DNA of 10,662 nucleotides from Gemmatimonadales bacterium. GTDB taxonomy: Bacteria > Gemmatimonadota > Gemmatimonadetes > Gemmatimonadales > GWC2-71-9. Under the pieces are notes generated by a model. It saw only the letters and a list, made by a program, of their open reading frames with translations. It was not told the origin of the DNA and ran no database searches. The translations under genes were made by a program, and so were the position numbers. The stretch covers positions 1 to 10,662 of the forward strand of contig JAICEH010000054.1 in NCBI GenBank assembly GCA_025924275.1, written 5' to 3'. Positions 1 through 6,262 of the stretch are shown in pieces (the first letter of the stretch is position 1; each line of letters starts with the position of its first letter).

Positions 1-1538
1 CTGAGGTCGCGGCCGGTCATCTCCGCCGGGGGCTCGAGGCCCAGCATGCGGAGCAGGGTGGGGCCCACGTCGCAGAGCGCGCCGCCCGTGCGGAGGGCCG
101 CGGGAGGCGCCGCGCCGGCGAGCACGAGGGGCACCGGGTTGGTGGTGTGGGCGGTGTGCGGGCCGCCGGTCTCGGGGTCGATCATCACTTCGCAGTTTCC
201 GTGGTCGGCGGTGACGATGAGGGAGGCGCCGGCGCGATCGGCGCTGGCGAGGATCCGGCCGAGGCACTCGTCCACCGTCTCCACCGCCTTGATGATGGCG
301 GGGACGACGCCGGTGTGCCCGACCATGTCGGCGTTGGCGTAGTTGGCGAGGATGAAGTCGTGCTCCCGCGCCTCGATGCCGGCGCAGAGGACGTCGGTCA
401 CGCCGGGGGCGCTCATCTCCGGCTGGAGGTCGTAGGTCGGCACCCTGGGGCTCGGCACGAGGCGGCGTTCCTCGCCGGGGTAGGGCGGCTCGTGCCCGCC
501 GTTGAAGAAGTAGGTGACGTGGGGATACTTCTCGGTCTCCGCGGTGCGGAGCTGGGTGCGCCCGGCATCGGCCAGCACCTCCGCCACGATCCGCGCCAGC
601 GACGCGGGCGGGAAGGCGGCGGGAAAGGGGAAGGTGCGGTCGTACTGGGTCATCGTCACGACGTCGAGGCCCGGGCGTCCGGCCACGTCGAAGCCGTCGA
701 AGCCCGGGATGGCGAGCGCCCGGAGGATCTGCCGCATCCGGTCGCTGCGGTAGTTGAAGCAGAAGAGGCCGTCGCCGTCCCGGAGCAGGGCCGCGGGCGC
801 GCCCTCCCGGTGGAGCACGATGGGCCGGACGAATTCGTCGGTCTCGCCCCGCTGGTAGGCGTGGCGCACCGCCTCCACCGGGTCGGACTCGGCCACGCCG
901 GTCCCGTGCACCAGGGCGTCGAAGGCGAGCCGGGTGCGCTCCCAGCGCCGGTCCCGGTCCATCGCGTAGTAGCGCCCGGCGAGCGTGGCGAGGACTCCGC
1001 GGCCGCCGGTGCGCCGGGCGATGTCGTCCTGCAGGCGGCGCACCACCTCGAGGCCGGAGGTGGGCGGCGAGTCGCGGCCGTCGAGGAAGCCGTGCACCAC
1101 GAGCCGCGGGAGGTCGAACCGGGTGGCGAACTCGAGCGCGGCGCGGAGGTGGGCATCGATGGCGTGGACCCCGCCGGGGCCGAGCAGGCCCGCCAGGTGG
1201 AGCGTGGCACCGCGGGCCCGGACGCCCTCGGCGAGTGCCTGCACCGGCCCCAGCTGCCAGAAGCTCCCGTCGGCGAAGCTGTCGGAGATGCGCACGAGGT
1301 CCTGCGGCACGACGCGGCCCGCGCCCAGCGTGAGGTGGCCCACCTCGGAGTTGCCCATCTGGCCGTCGGGGAGCCCGACGGCACGACCGCTCGCCTCGAG
1401 GAGGGTGCGGGGCGAGCGCTCCCAGAGCCGGTGCCAGACCGGCGTGCGGGCGAGCTCGATGGCGTTGCCTTCGCGCTCGACCCGGTGGCCCCAGCCGTCG
1501 AGGACGACGAGGACCACCCCTCGCTCGCGGTTTGACAT
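1..1538 (-). CDS. gpmI: 2,3-bisphosphoglycerate-independent phosphoglycerate mutase (3' end cut by window edge)
   Basis: Cytosolic glycolysis/gluconeogenesis enzyme interconverting 3- and 2-phosphoglycerate through a phosphoserine intermediate, normally Mn2+-dependent. The 512 codons visible nearly equal the usual family length (about 510-515), so only a few C-terminal residues are missing. The first metal Asp is D14 in LDGWG. The nucleophile is Ser64 in GLPDGQMGNSEVGH. The substrate-binding insert shows HGFLDGRDSPPTSG and GRYYAMDRDRRWERT. The phosphatase domain resumes with FCFNYRSDRMRQ, YFFNGG, ADMVGHTG (D404, H408) and ADHGN (444-448), and the visible end is AEMTGRDL. All motifs lie in one frame without a stop, so the gene looks intact. 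The ATG at 1538-1536 fits the conserved N-terminus. A GGAG lies 12 nt upstream, a long spacing. It diverges from the SH3 gene, whose -35 box overlaps this start codon. Confidence 0.96.
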   Translation of the reverse strand, partial: MSNRERGVVLVVLDGWGHRVEREGNAIELARTPVWHRLWERSPRTLLEASGRAVGLPDGQMGNSEVGHLTLGAGRVVPQDLVRISDSFADGSFWQLGPVQALAEGVRARGATLHLAGLLGPGGVHAIDAHLRAALEFATRFDLPRLVVHGFLDGRDSPPTSGLEVVRRLQDDIARRTGGRGVLATLAGRYYAMDRDRRWERTRLAFDALVHGTGVAESDPVEAVRHAYQRGETDEFVRPIVLHREGAPAALLRDGDGLFCFNYRSDRMRQILRALAIPGFDGFDVAGRPGLDVVTMTQYDRTFPFPAAFPPASLARIVAEVLADAGRTQLRTAETEKYPHVTYFFNGGHEPPYPGEERRLVPSPRVPTYDLQPEMSAPGVTDVLCAGIEAREHDFILANYANADMVGHTGVVPAIIKAVETVDECLGRILASADRAGASLIVTADHGNCEVMIDPETGGPHTAHTTNPVPLVLAGAAPPAALRTGGALCDVGPTLLRMLGLEPPAEMTGRDL

Positions 1539-1560
1539 GCCCGTGTGCGGCTCCTACGAT
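1532..1560 (+). promoter_or_regulatory. Sigma-70-type promoter of the SH3-domain gene
   Basis: A perfect -35 TTGACA (1532-1537) is followed by a 17-bp spacer and a -10 TACGAT (1555-1560; four of six consensus bases). The predicted transcription start is near 1567, one or two bases before the GTG at 1569, which implies a leaderless or nearly leaderless mRNA. The -35 box covers codons 1-2 of gpmI on the other strand. Assignment is by consensus match only. Confidence 0.6.
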
Positions 1561-1568
1561 TCGGGATC

Positions 1569-2654
1569 GTGAGACTCGCGCCGCAATCTATCCCGGTCCG
1601 CACCCTCCTGACAGCCTCGATCGCCGCGGCGCTCGCGTTCCCCGCGGGCCCGCTGGGCGCGCAGGATGCGCAGGCCGTGCGGCGCGCGACGGCGTTCCGG
1701 AAGGATCCCGGCGGCACCCAGCTCGGGATGCTGCAGGCGGGCGCGCGGGTGCCCACGGGACGGGCCCGGGGCGACTGGGTGGCGGTGACGCTCGACGGGT
1801 GGATCTACGCGCCGAGCGTGGCGCGGACCACGCGGGACGGATTCGACCTGGTGGTGAGCGCCGACGGGGGCGAGAACCTCCGGGCCGCGCCCAACGGCGC
1901 GATGGTGGCGAAGCTGTCGAAGGGGGCGCTGCTCGACCGGCGCACGACCCAGGGCCGCTGGGTGCGGGTGCGGCGGGAGGGGTGGGCGCTGCGGTCCGCG
2001 TTCGCGGAGCGGACGGCTGGGACGACGGCGGCTGGGAGGACGGCGGCTGGGAGGACGGCGGCTGGGAGGACGGCGGCTGGAACGACGGCGGCTGGAACGG
2101 CGGCGGCTGGAACGGCGGCGGCTGGGGCGGCTCGTGAATCGGCCGAGCCGTCTGCGGAACGCGTCGCCACCGCCACCAATGCCCTGCTCGCCGCCGAGCC
2201 GGGCGGCGCGGGAGTGGCCACGCTGGCCGACGGCGCCGAGGGCGAGGTGGTGGCGCGCTCCGGGGAATGGGTGAAGGTGCGGATCGAGGGGTGGCTCCCC
2301 GCGGCCGACGTGCGGCCGGCGCCGGGCGGGCCGCTCCGCGGTGTCTCGGCGGCCGAGGTCCGCGCGAACCCGGATCGCTACGTGGGGCAGGTGCTCGAGT
2401 GGCGCCTCCAGCTCGTGGCGGTGCAGACCGCCGACCAGCTCCGGCCCGAGTTGCCGGAGGGCCGGGAGTACCTGCTCACCCGGGGCCCGCTCCCCGAGTC
2501 GGGGTACACCTACGTGATCCTGGGCCCGGCGCAGGCCGCGCGGTTCAAGGCGATGGCGCCACTCTCCGAGTTCACCGCGCGGGCGATGCTCCGCGCGGCG
2601 CGGACGCGGTGGCTGCCGAATCCGGTCGTCGAGCTCGTCGAGGTGGTCGAATAG
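1569..2654 (+). CDS. Exported protein with three SH3-like (SH3b) repeats and a C-terminal domain of unknown function
   Basis: Predicted secreted or periplasmic protein of 361 aa; function unknown. Residues 1-31 look like a signal peptide: Arg at 2 and 11, a hydrophobic LLTASIAAALAF core, then cleavage near PLGA|QD. Three SH3b-type units follow (about 37-85, 93-146, 199-250), each ending in a G/D-x-W(V/L)-x-V pattern then a GW turn, as in bacterial ligand- or cell-wall-binding SH3 domains. Units 2 and 3 are separated by a 40-residue Ala/Thr/Gly linker encoded by a DNA repeat. The C-terminal 105 residues begin VSAAEVRANPDRYVGQVLEW and look like a compact beta-rich domain I cannot name. GTG 1569 is chosen because the in-frame GTG at 1545 would lie inside the promoter and adds eight residues before the signal peptide. 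A structural or sensory envelope role is inference. Confidence 0.8.
   Translation: MRLAPQSIPVRTLLTASIAAALAFPAGPLGAQDAQAVRRATAFRKDPGGTQLGMLQAGARVPTGRARGDWVAVTLDGWIYAPSVARTTRDGFDLVVSADGGENLRAAPNGAMVAKLSKGALLDRRTTQGRWVRVRREGWALRSAFAERTAGTTAAGRTAAGRTAAGRTAAGTTAAGTAAAGTAAAGAARESAEPSAERVATATNALLAAEPGGAGVATLADGAEGEVVARSGEWVKVRIEGWLPAADVRPAPGGPLRGVSAAEVRANPDRYVGQVLEWRLQLVAVQTADQLRPELPEGREYLLTRGPLPESGYTYVILGPAQAARFKAMAPLSEFTARAMLRAARTRWLPNPVVELVEVVE
2015..2134 (+). repeat. 15-bp tandem repeat (GGCTGGGAGGACGGC type), eight units, encoding a linker
   Basis: Eight consecutive 15-bp units start at 2015, 2030, 2045, 2060, 2075, 2090, 2105 and 2120. Units 2-4 are identical (GGCTGGGAGGACGGC), units 6-7 are identical (GGCTGGAACGGCGGC), and the last is degenerate at its end. 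In the gene frame they read as an Ala-Ala-Gly-(Arg/Thr)-Thr/Ala linker between SH3 units 2 and 3. The period is a multiple of three, so copy-number change alters linker length without shifting frame. The core GGCTGGGRC recurs at 3054-3089 and 7862-7915. Confidence 0.95.
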
Positions 2655-2725
2655 GGGAACGGGGAACAGGGAGCGGGGAACGGTGGTGGGGTGGCCCGCT
2701 CCCCGTTCCCCGCTCCCCGTTCCCC
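2654..2725. repeat. Heptad GGGGAAC/GGGGAGC inverted repeat (element A) between two genes
   Basis: It starts on the last base of the SH3 stop codon. The left arm (2654-2683) has four heptads of the form GGGGAAC / AGGGAGC. A short G/T-rich loop follows, then a right arm (about 2696-2725) carrying the complementary CCCCGTT / CCCCGCT heptads. The arms can pair as an imperfect stem of roughly 30 bp. Each arm also holds four G-runs with 3-4-nt spacers on one strand: + for the left arm, - for 2701-2725. These are canonical G-quadruplex patterns. There is no T-tract after the stem, so it is not a standard intrinsic terminator. The same family fills 8713-8853. Confidence 0.9.
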
Positions 2726-2730
2726 AGAAA

Positions 2731-2734
2731 GAGG
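2731..2734 (+). promoter_or_regulatory. Ribosome binding site deciding the start of the 135-aa protein
   Basis: GAGG within AGAGGA lies 8 nt before ATG 2743, just outside the right arm of heptad element A. It favours 2743 over any upstream start inside the repeat. Confidence 0.6.
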
Positions 2735-2742
2735 AAGCCGGG

Positions 2743-3150
2743 ATGATCAACGACCTGCTGAAGCAACGCCTCCTCCGCAAGCTCGAGTCGCTGGACGACG
2801 AGCGGGCGTACCAGGTGCTCGACTACGTCGAGTTCCTGGAGAGCCGCTACGGGCGCCGGGCGGCCACGGGCGGCATCCTGGACCGGCTGACCGAGACGGT
2901 CGAGGACGTGATGCGGGCGGGGAAGCTCCCGGTGAAGGCGGTGAGCGGGACGATGTCGGTGATGGACACCGCGACCAAGCTGATGAAGGGCGTGGCCGCG
3001 GCGGGGCAGGCGGCGGTGGAGGAGGCGGTGAAGGCGGTCGGGGAGACGAGGACGGCTGGGACGGCTGGGACGGCTATGGCGGCTGGAGGGACCGAGCCGC
3101 CCCAGCCGCCGCCCCATCCCGACTTGCCCGACCCCGACCGGCCCGGCTAA
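2743..3150 (+). CDS. Small helical protein of unknown function with Ala/Gly/Thr and Pro-rich tail
   Basis: A 135-aa soluble-looking protein I do not recognise with certainty. The N-terminus (MINDLLKQRLLRKLES, then ERAYQVLDYVEFLESRYG) resembles the short helical segment of DUF2281-like proteins, where LDFVEFL-type motifs occur. Residues 40-100 are predicted amphipathic helix (LTETVEDVMRAG, TATKLMKGVAAAGQAAVEEAVKAVGE). The tail is low complexity: RTAGTAGTAMAAGG, encoded by the GGCTGGGAC repeat, then a Pro/Asp-rich end. There is no signal peptide or membrane segment. ATG 2743 is chosen because AGAGGA at 2730-2735 sits about 7 nt upstream; the in-frame upstream codons derive from the heptad repeat. 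The stop codon TAA overlaps the -10 box of the guaB promoter. The downstream neighbour is guaB, but nothing shows a functional link. Confidence 0.75.
   Translation: MINDLLKQRLLRKLESLDDERAYQVLDYVEFLESRYGRRAATGGILDRLTETVEDVMRAGKLPVKAVSGTMSVMDTATKLMKGVAAAGQAAVEEAVKAVGETRTAGTAGTAMAAGGTEPPQPPPHPDLPDPDRPG
3054..3113. repeat. 9-bp GGCTGGGAC repeat followed by its inverted copy
   Basis: Four 9-bp units (3054, 3063, 3072, 3081; the first two are GGCTGGGAC) lie near the 3' end of the 135-aa gene. An inverted copy follows. GGCGGCTGG at 3078-3086 is exactly complementary to CCAGCCGCC at 3102-3110 (9-bp stem, 15-nt loop). The segment 3093-3113 is the exact reverse complement of 2114-2134 in the SH3 gene (21 nt). 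The direct part is translated as Ala-Gly-Thr, in the same frame as in the SH3 and mrp genes. Confidence 0.85.
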
Positions 3151-3153
3151 CTT
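3124..3153 (+). promoter_or_regulatory. Probable promoter of guaB
   Basis: The -35 TTGCCC (3124-3129), an 18-bp spacer and the -10 TAACTT (3148-3153) overlap the stop codon of the upstream gene. The predicted start near 3159-3160 would leave an 85-nt leader before guaB, or make the ATG at 3159 leaderless. The -35 match is moderate (four of six). Confidence 0.45.
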
Positions 3154-3158
3154 TCCGG

Positions 3159-3248
3159 ATGGGTCCAGCAGCGAACATCCCCGGCCTGCCGTGCGCGCGC
3201 TCGCGCTTCCGGCGGGCCGTCTTGCATCCGGAGTCCTCGTCCACATGA
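3159..3248 (+). CDS. Possible leaderless 29-aa leader ORF upstream of guaB
   Basis: ATG 3159 lies five bases after the -10 box TAACTT and opens a 29-codon frame (starting MGPAANIPGLP, ending PESSST). Its TGA (3246-3248) overlaps the guaB ATG as ATGA. This arrangement would allow translational coupling. No homologue is known to me and the peptide has no run of a regulatory amino acid, so it may be a chance frame in GC-rich DNA. The case rests on its position relative to the promoter and the guaB start. Confidence 0.3.
   Translation: MGPAANIPGLPCARSRFRRAVLHPESSST
3182..3219 (+). promoter_or_regulatory. Strong GC hairpin in the guaB leader
   Basis: CGGCCTGCCG (3182-3191) pairs with CGGCGGGCCG (3210-3219) over 10 bp with one G-U. 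Inside it, GCGCG (3193-3197) pairs with CGCGC (3202-3206) around a CGCT loop, giving 15 base pairs in total. It ends 10 nt before the GGAG (3230-3233) that precedes guaB. No T-tract follows, so it is not a simple terminator. Ribosomes on the 29-codon ORF would open it. A regulatory role is inferred. Confidence 0.45.
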
Positions 3249-4705
3249 CGCGCATCCGCCCGGGCCACGCCCTCACCTTCGACGACGTGCTGCTCGTTCC
3301 CCGCCAGTCGCAGGTCCATCCCCGCGAGGTCAGCACGGCCAGCCGCTTCACCCGCGGGATCCCCCTCAACGTGCCGCTGGTCTCCGCCGCGATGGACACG
3401 GTGACCGAGGCGGAGATGGCCATCGCGATGGCGCGGGCCGGGGGGATCGGCGTGCTGCACAAGAACATGCCGGTGGACCGCCAGGCCGCCGAGGTGGACC
3501 GGGTGAAGCGCTCGGAGAGCGGGATGATCATGAACCCGATCACCCTGGGCCCGGACCGGCCCCTCCGGGACGCCGCGGCGCTGATGGCGCGGTTCCGGAT
3601 CTCCGGGGTGCCGATCGTGGACGGCGAGGGCCGGCTGATCGGGATCATCACCAACCGCGACCTCCAGTTCGAGCGGAACCTGGAGCAGCCGATCCGGGAG
3701 GCGATGACCAAGGAGAACCTGGTCACCGCGCCGGTGGGCACCAGCCTCGACGACGCCGAGCGGATCCTCGCCACCCACCGGATCGAGAAGCTGCCGGTGG
3801 TGGACGCGGCCGGGGTGCTGCGCGGGCTCATCACGGTCAAGGACATCTTCAAGCGGCGCGCCCACCCCTACGCCAACAAGGACCGCCACGGCCGGCTCCG
3901 GGTGGCGGCGGCGGTCGGTGGCACGCCGGAGGCGAAGGAGCGGGCGAAGGCGCTGGTGGACGCCGGCGCCGACGCGCTGGTGATCGACTCGGCCCACGGG
4001 CACAGCCAGGGGGTGCTGGACACCCTGGAGCTGCTCCGGCAGGCCTTCCCCGACGCCCAGCTGGTCGCGGGGACCGTGGCGACGGAGGCGGGGGCGGCGG
4101 AGCTGGTGCGACGCGGTGCCGACGCGATCAAGGTGGGGATCGGCCCCGGGAGCATCTGCACCACCCGCGTCGTGGCGGGCGTCGGGGTGCCGCAGGTGTC
4201 GGCCATCCTCGAGGCGGTGCGTGGGGCGGGCGGGGTGCCGGTGATCGCGGATGGCGGGATCAAGTACTCGGGGGACATCGTCAAGGCGCTCGCGGCCGGG
4301 GCGACGTCGGTGATGATGGGCTCGATGCTGGCCGGCACCGAGGAGAGCCCGGGCGAGTCCATCCTGGCCGAGGGCCGCCGGTTCAAGATGATCCGCGGGA
4401 TGGGCAGCCTCTCCGCGATGCAGGACGGCTCGGCCGATCGCTACTTCCAGGAAGGCGAGATGGCGCCGGCCAAGTTCGTCCCCGAGGGGATCGAGGGGCG
4501 GGTGCCCTACAAGGGCCCGGTGGCGGACGTGCTCTACCAGATGGTGGGCGGCCTCCGGAGCGGGATGGGGTACTGCGGCGTCGCGGACATCGACGCCCTG
4601 CGGCAGGACACCGAGTTCGTGCAGATCACGCCGGCGGGGCTGCGCGAGTCGCACCCGCACGACGTCACGATCACCCGCGAGGCGCCGAACTACAGCGTGC
4701 GGTAG
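3245..4705 (+). CDS. guaB: Inosine-5'-monophosphate dehydrogenase
   Basis: Cytosolic NAD-dependent oxidation of IMP to XMP, the committed step of guanine nucleotide synthesis. The 486-aa length is typical of bacterial IMPDH. The N-terminus has the diagnostic LTFDDVLLVP (10-19) and VSAAMDTVTE. Two CBS domains are inserted at about 95-143 and 155-203, a module that usually binds regulatory nucleotides. The catalytic loop is GPGSICTTRVVAGVG with nucleophile Cys305, the same number as in E. coli. The phosphate site is ADGGIKYSGD...MMGSMLAGTEESPGE, and RGMGSLSAM and GRVPYKGPV follow (the flap Arg and the base-activating Tyr region). ATG 3245 is chosen over an in-frame GTG at 3191: it fits the family N-terminus and has GGAG 11 nt upstream. 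A promoter, short leader ORF and hairpin precede it. No frameshift or missing catalytic residue is seen. Confidence 0.97.
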   Translation: MTRIRPGHALTFDDVLLVPRQSQVHPREVSTASRFTRGIPLNVPLVSAAMDTVTEAEMAIAMARAGGIGVLHKNMPVDRQAAEVDRVKRSESGMIMNPITLGPDRPLRDAAALMARFRISGVPIVDGEGRLIGIITNRDLQFERNLEQPIREAMTKENLVTAPVGTSLDDAERILATHRIEKLPVVDAAGVLRGLITVKDIFKRRAHPYANKDRHGRLRVAAAVGGTPEAKERAKALVDAGADALVIDSAHGHSQGVLDTLELLRQAFPDAQLVAGTVATEAGAAELVRRGADAIKVGIGPGSICTTRVVAGVGVPQVSAILEAVRGAGGVPVIADGGIKYSGDIVKALAAGATSVMMGSMLAGTEESPGESILAEGRRFKMIRGMGSLSAMQDGSADRYFQEGEMAPAKFVPEGIEGRVPYKGPVADVLYQMVGGLRSGMGYCGVADIDALRQDTEFVQITPAGLRESHPHDVTITREAPNYSVR

Positions 4706-4745
4706 GGTCCGCACCCGGCGGCCACGCTCCCACCCCGGGAATCCC

Positions 4746-6197
4746 GTGAGCCTCTTCCGTCGGAAGTCCATCGCCGCCCTGCAGGCCGAGGCGGCGGGCG
4801 AGCAGGGCCTGCGCCGCGTGCTCGGGTCCGTCAACCTCGTCCTGCTGGGCATCGGGGCCATCATCGGCACCGGCATCTTCGTCCTCACCGGCACCGTGGC
4901 GGCGAACAATGCCGGCCCGGCGGTGGTGATCTCCTTCGGCCTCGCCGGCCTGGCCTCGATCTTCGCGGCCCTCTGCTACTCCGAGTTCGCGTCGGTGGTG
5001 CCGGTGGCGGGGAGCGCCTACACCTACGGCTACGCCACCCTGGGCGAGCTGTTCGCGTGGATCATCGGCTGGGACCTGGTGCTGGAGTACGCCCTGGCGG
5101 CCACGACGGTGGCCATCGGCTGGTCGGGGTACATGATCTCGCTGCTCAACGGGTGGGGCATCCACGTGCCCGCCGAGCTGTCCGCGGCGCGCGGCACCGT
5201 GGTGACGCTGGCCGACGGCAGCCAGGTCACGGCCGCCTTCAACCTGCCGGCCGTGGTCATCGTGGCGCTGGTGACGCTCCTCCTGGTGCGGGGCATCAAG
5301 GAGTCCGCCACGGTGAACAACGTGATCGTGTTCATCAAGGTGGCGGTGGTGCTGCTGATCATCGCGCTCGCCTGGAAGGCGATCCAGCCGGCCAACTGGC
5401 AGCCGTTCATCCCGCCCAACGAGGGGACCCGCGAGGCGTTCGGGGTGAGCGGCATCCTGGCCGGCGCGGCGGTGGTGTTCTTCGCCTACATCGGCTTCGA
5501 CGCGGTGAGCACCGCGGCGCAGGAGGCGAAGAACCCGCAGCGCGACATGCCGATCGGCATCATCGGCTCGCTCCTCATCTGCACCGTGCTGTACATGGTG
5601 GTGTCCGCGGTGGCGACCGGGGTCGTGCCCTACCGCGAGCTCAACGTGCCCGACCCGATGGCGGTGGTGGCCGACCGCGCGGGGCTGGGCTGGATCTCCA
5701 CCCTCATCAAGATCGGCGCGCTGGCCGGGCTCACCTCGGTGATCCTGGTGCAGATGCTGGGGCAGACGCGGGTGTTCTACTCGATGTCGCGGGACGGGCT
5801 GCTGCCCGCGTGGGTGAACATCATCCACCCCCGGTTCCGGACGCCCTGGATCACCACCCTGGTGCTGGGGGTGGCGGTGTCCATCCCGGCGGGGTTCCTC
5901 ACGGTCACCGAGGCGAGCCACCTGGTGTCCATCGGGACGCTGCTGGCCTTCGCGATCGTCTCCGCCGGGGTGCTGGTGCTCCGGGTGCGGGAGCCGGCGC
6001 TCCACCGGCCGTTCCGGACGCCGCTGGTCTGGCTGGTGGCCCCGCTCGGGGTGTTCTCGTCCGCCTACCTGATGTACTTCCTCCCGCGGACGGCGTGGGA
6101 GCGGCTGGGCATCTGGCTCGCCATCGGGCTGGTGCTCTACTTCGTCTACGGCCGGCGGCACAGCAAGCTGGCGCAGGGGGGCGACGCGGCGGCCTGA
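4746..6197 (+). CDS. APC-superfamily amino acid permease (cationic amino acid transporter / YfnA type)
   Basis: Inner-membrane secondary transporter of 483 aa with about 12 predicted membrane helices. TM1 carries the signature GIGAIIGTGIFVLTG (35-49), the unwound helix that binds the amino acid backbone in APC proteins. YSEFASVVPVAGSAYTYGYATLGE, YIGFDAVSTAAQEAKNPQRDMPIGI and the late RVFYSMSRDGLLP are typical of the CAT/YfnA branch. The substrate cannot be read from sequence; this branch includes Arg/Lys as well as neutral amino acid carriers. The start is GTG at 4746, 40 nt after guaB, with a weak GGGA 5 nt upstream. The N-terminal LFRRKSIAALQAEA matches the family's cytoplasmic leader. It could be cotranscribed with guaB, since no promoter is evident in the gap. 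Confidence 0.92.
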   Translation: MSLFRRKSIAALQAEAAGEQGLRRVLGSVNLVLLGIGAIIGTGIFVLTGTVAANNAGPAVVISFGLAGLASIFAALCYSEFASVVPVAGSAYTYGYATLGELFAWIIGWDLVLEYALAATTVAIGWSGYMISLLNGWGIHVPAELSAARGTVVTLADGSQVTAAFNLPAVVIVALVTLLLVRGIKESATVNNVIVFIKVAVVLLIIALAWKAIQPANWQPFIPPNEGTREAFGVSGILAGAAVVFFAYIGFDAVSTAAQEAKNPQRDMPIGIIGSLLICTVLYMVVSAVATGVVPYRELNVPDPMAVVADRAGLGWISTLIKIGALAGLTSVILVQMLGQTRVFYSMSRDGLLPAWVNIIHPRFRTPWITTLVLGVAVSIPAGFLTVTEASHLVSIGTLLAFAIVSAGVLVLRVREPALHRPFRTPLVWLVAPLGVFSSAYLMYFLPRTAWERLGIWLAIGLVLYFVYGRRHSKLAQGGDAAA

Positions 6198-6226
6198 TCG
6201 CCCGCGAGTCCCGGGGGGCGCCTCGG

Positions 6227-6255
6227 CTGACCGGGCCGGGGCGTCCCCTTATCTT
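6227..6255 (+). promoter_or_regulatory. Probable promoter of the nrnA-like gene, leaderless arrangement
   Basis: CTGACC (6227-6232), a 17-bp spacer and TATCTT (6250-6255) place the predicted start at about 6262, immediately before ATG 6263. No Shine-Dalgarno sequence is possible in this arrangement. Each box matches four or five of six consensus bases. Confidence 0.5.
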
Positions 6256-6262
6256 TGGCGCC

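Noticed and set aside
147..1535. A 462-codon open frame on the + strand opposite gpmI
   Set aside because: It lies antisense to gpmI, which shows every catalytic motif in one frame. The antisense translation is Gly/Val/Glu-rich low complexity with no family pattern, as expected from third-position GC bias.
1545..1568. GTG 1545 as start of the SH3 protein
   Set aside because: It lies between the -35 and -10 boxes of the promoter, so it would not be transcribed, and it pushes the signal peptide inward.
2015..2134. Phase-variable switch by repeat copy number
   Set aside because: The 15-bp unit is a multiple of three, so gain or loss changes only linker length. The same holds for the 9-bp repeats.
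2654..2725. Intrinsic (Rho-independent) terminator
   Set aside because: A long GC stem is possible, but no T-tract follows either arm and the next gene's ribosome binding site starts at once.
3191..3244. GTG 3191 as an earlier start for guaB
   Set aside because: The added 18 residues are not part of the IMPDH pattern and lie in the hairpin. There is no SD before 3191, while GGAG precedes 3245.
3074..4909. A 611-codon open frame on the - strand
   Set aside because: It spans guaB in antisense and reads as Arg/His/Pro-rich filler. guaB is fully supported by motifs.
5057..6262. Long in-frame extension upstream of the NrnA-like start
   Set aside because: This part overlaps the permease in another frame and reads as Gly/Arg/His-rich noise. 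The conserved DHH protein begins at 6263, just after a promoter.
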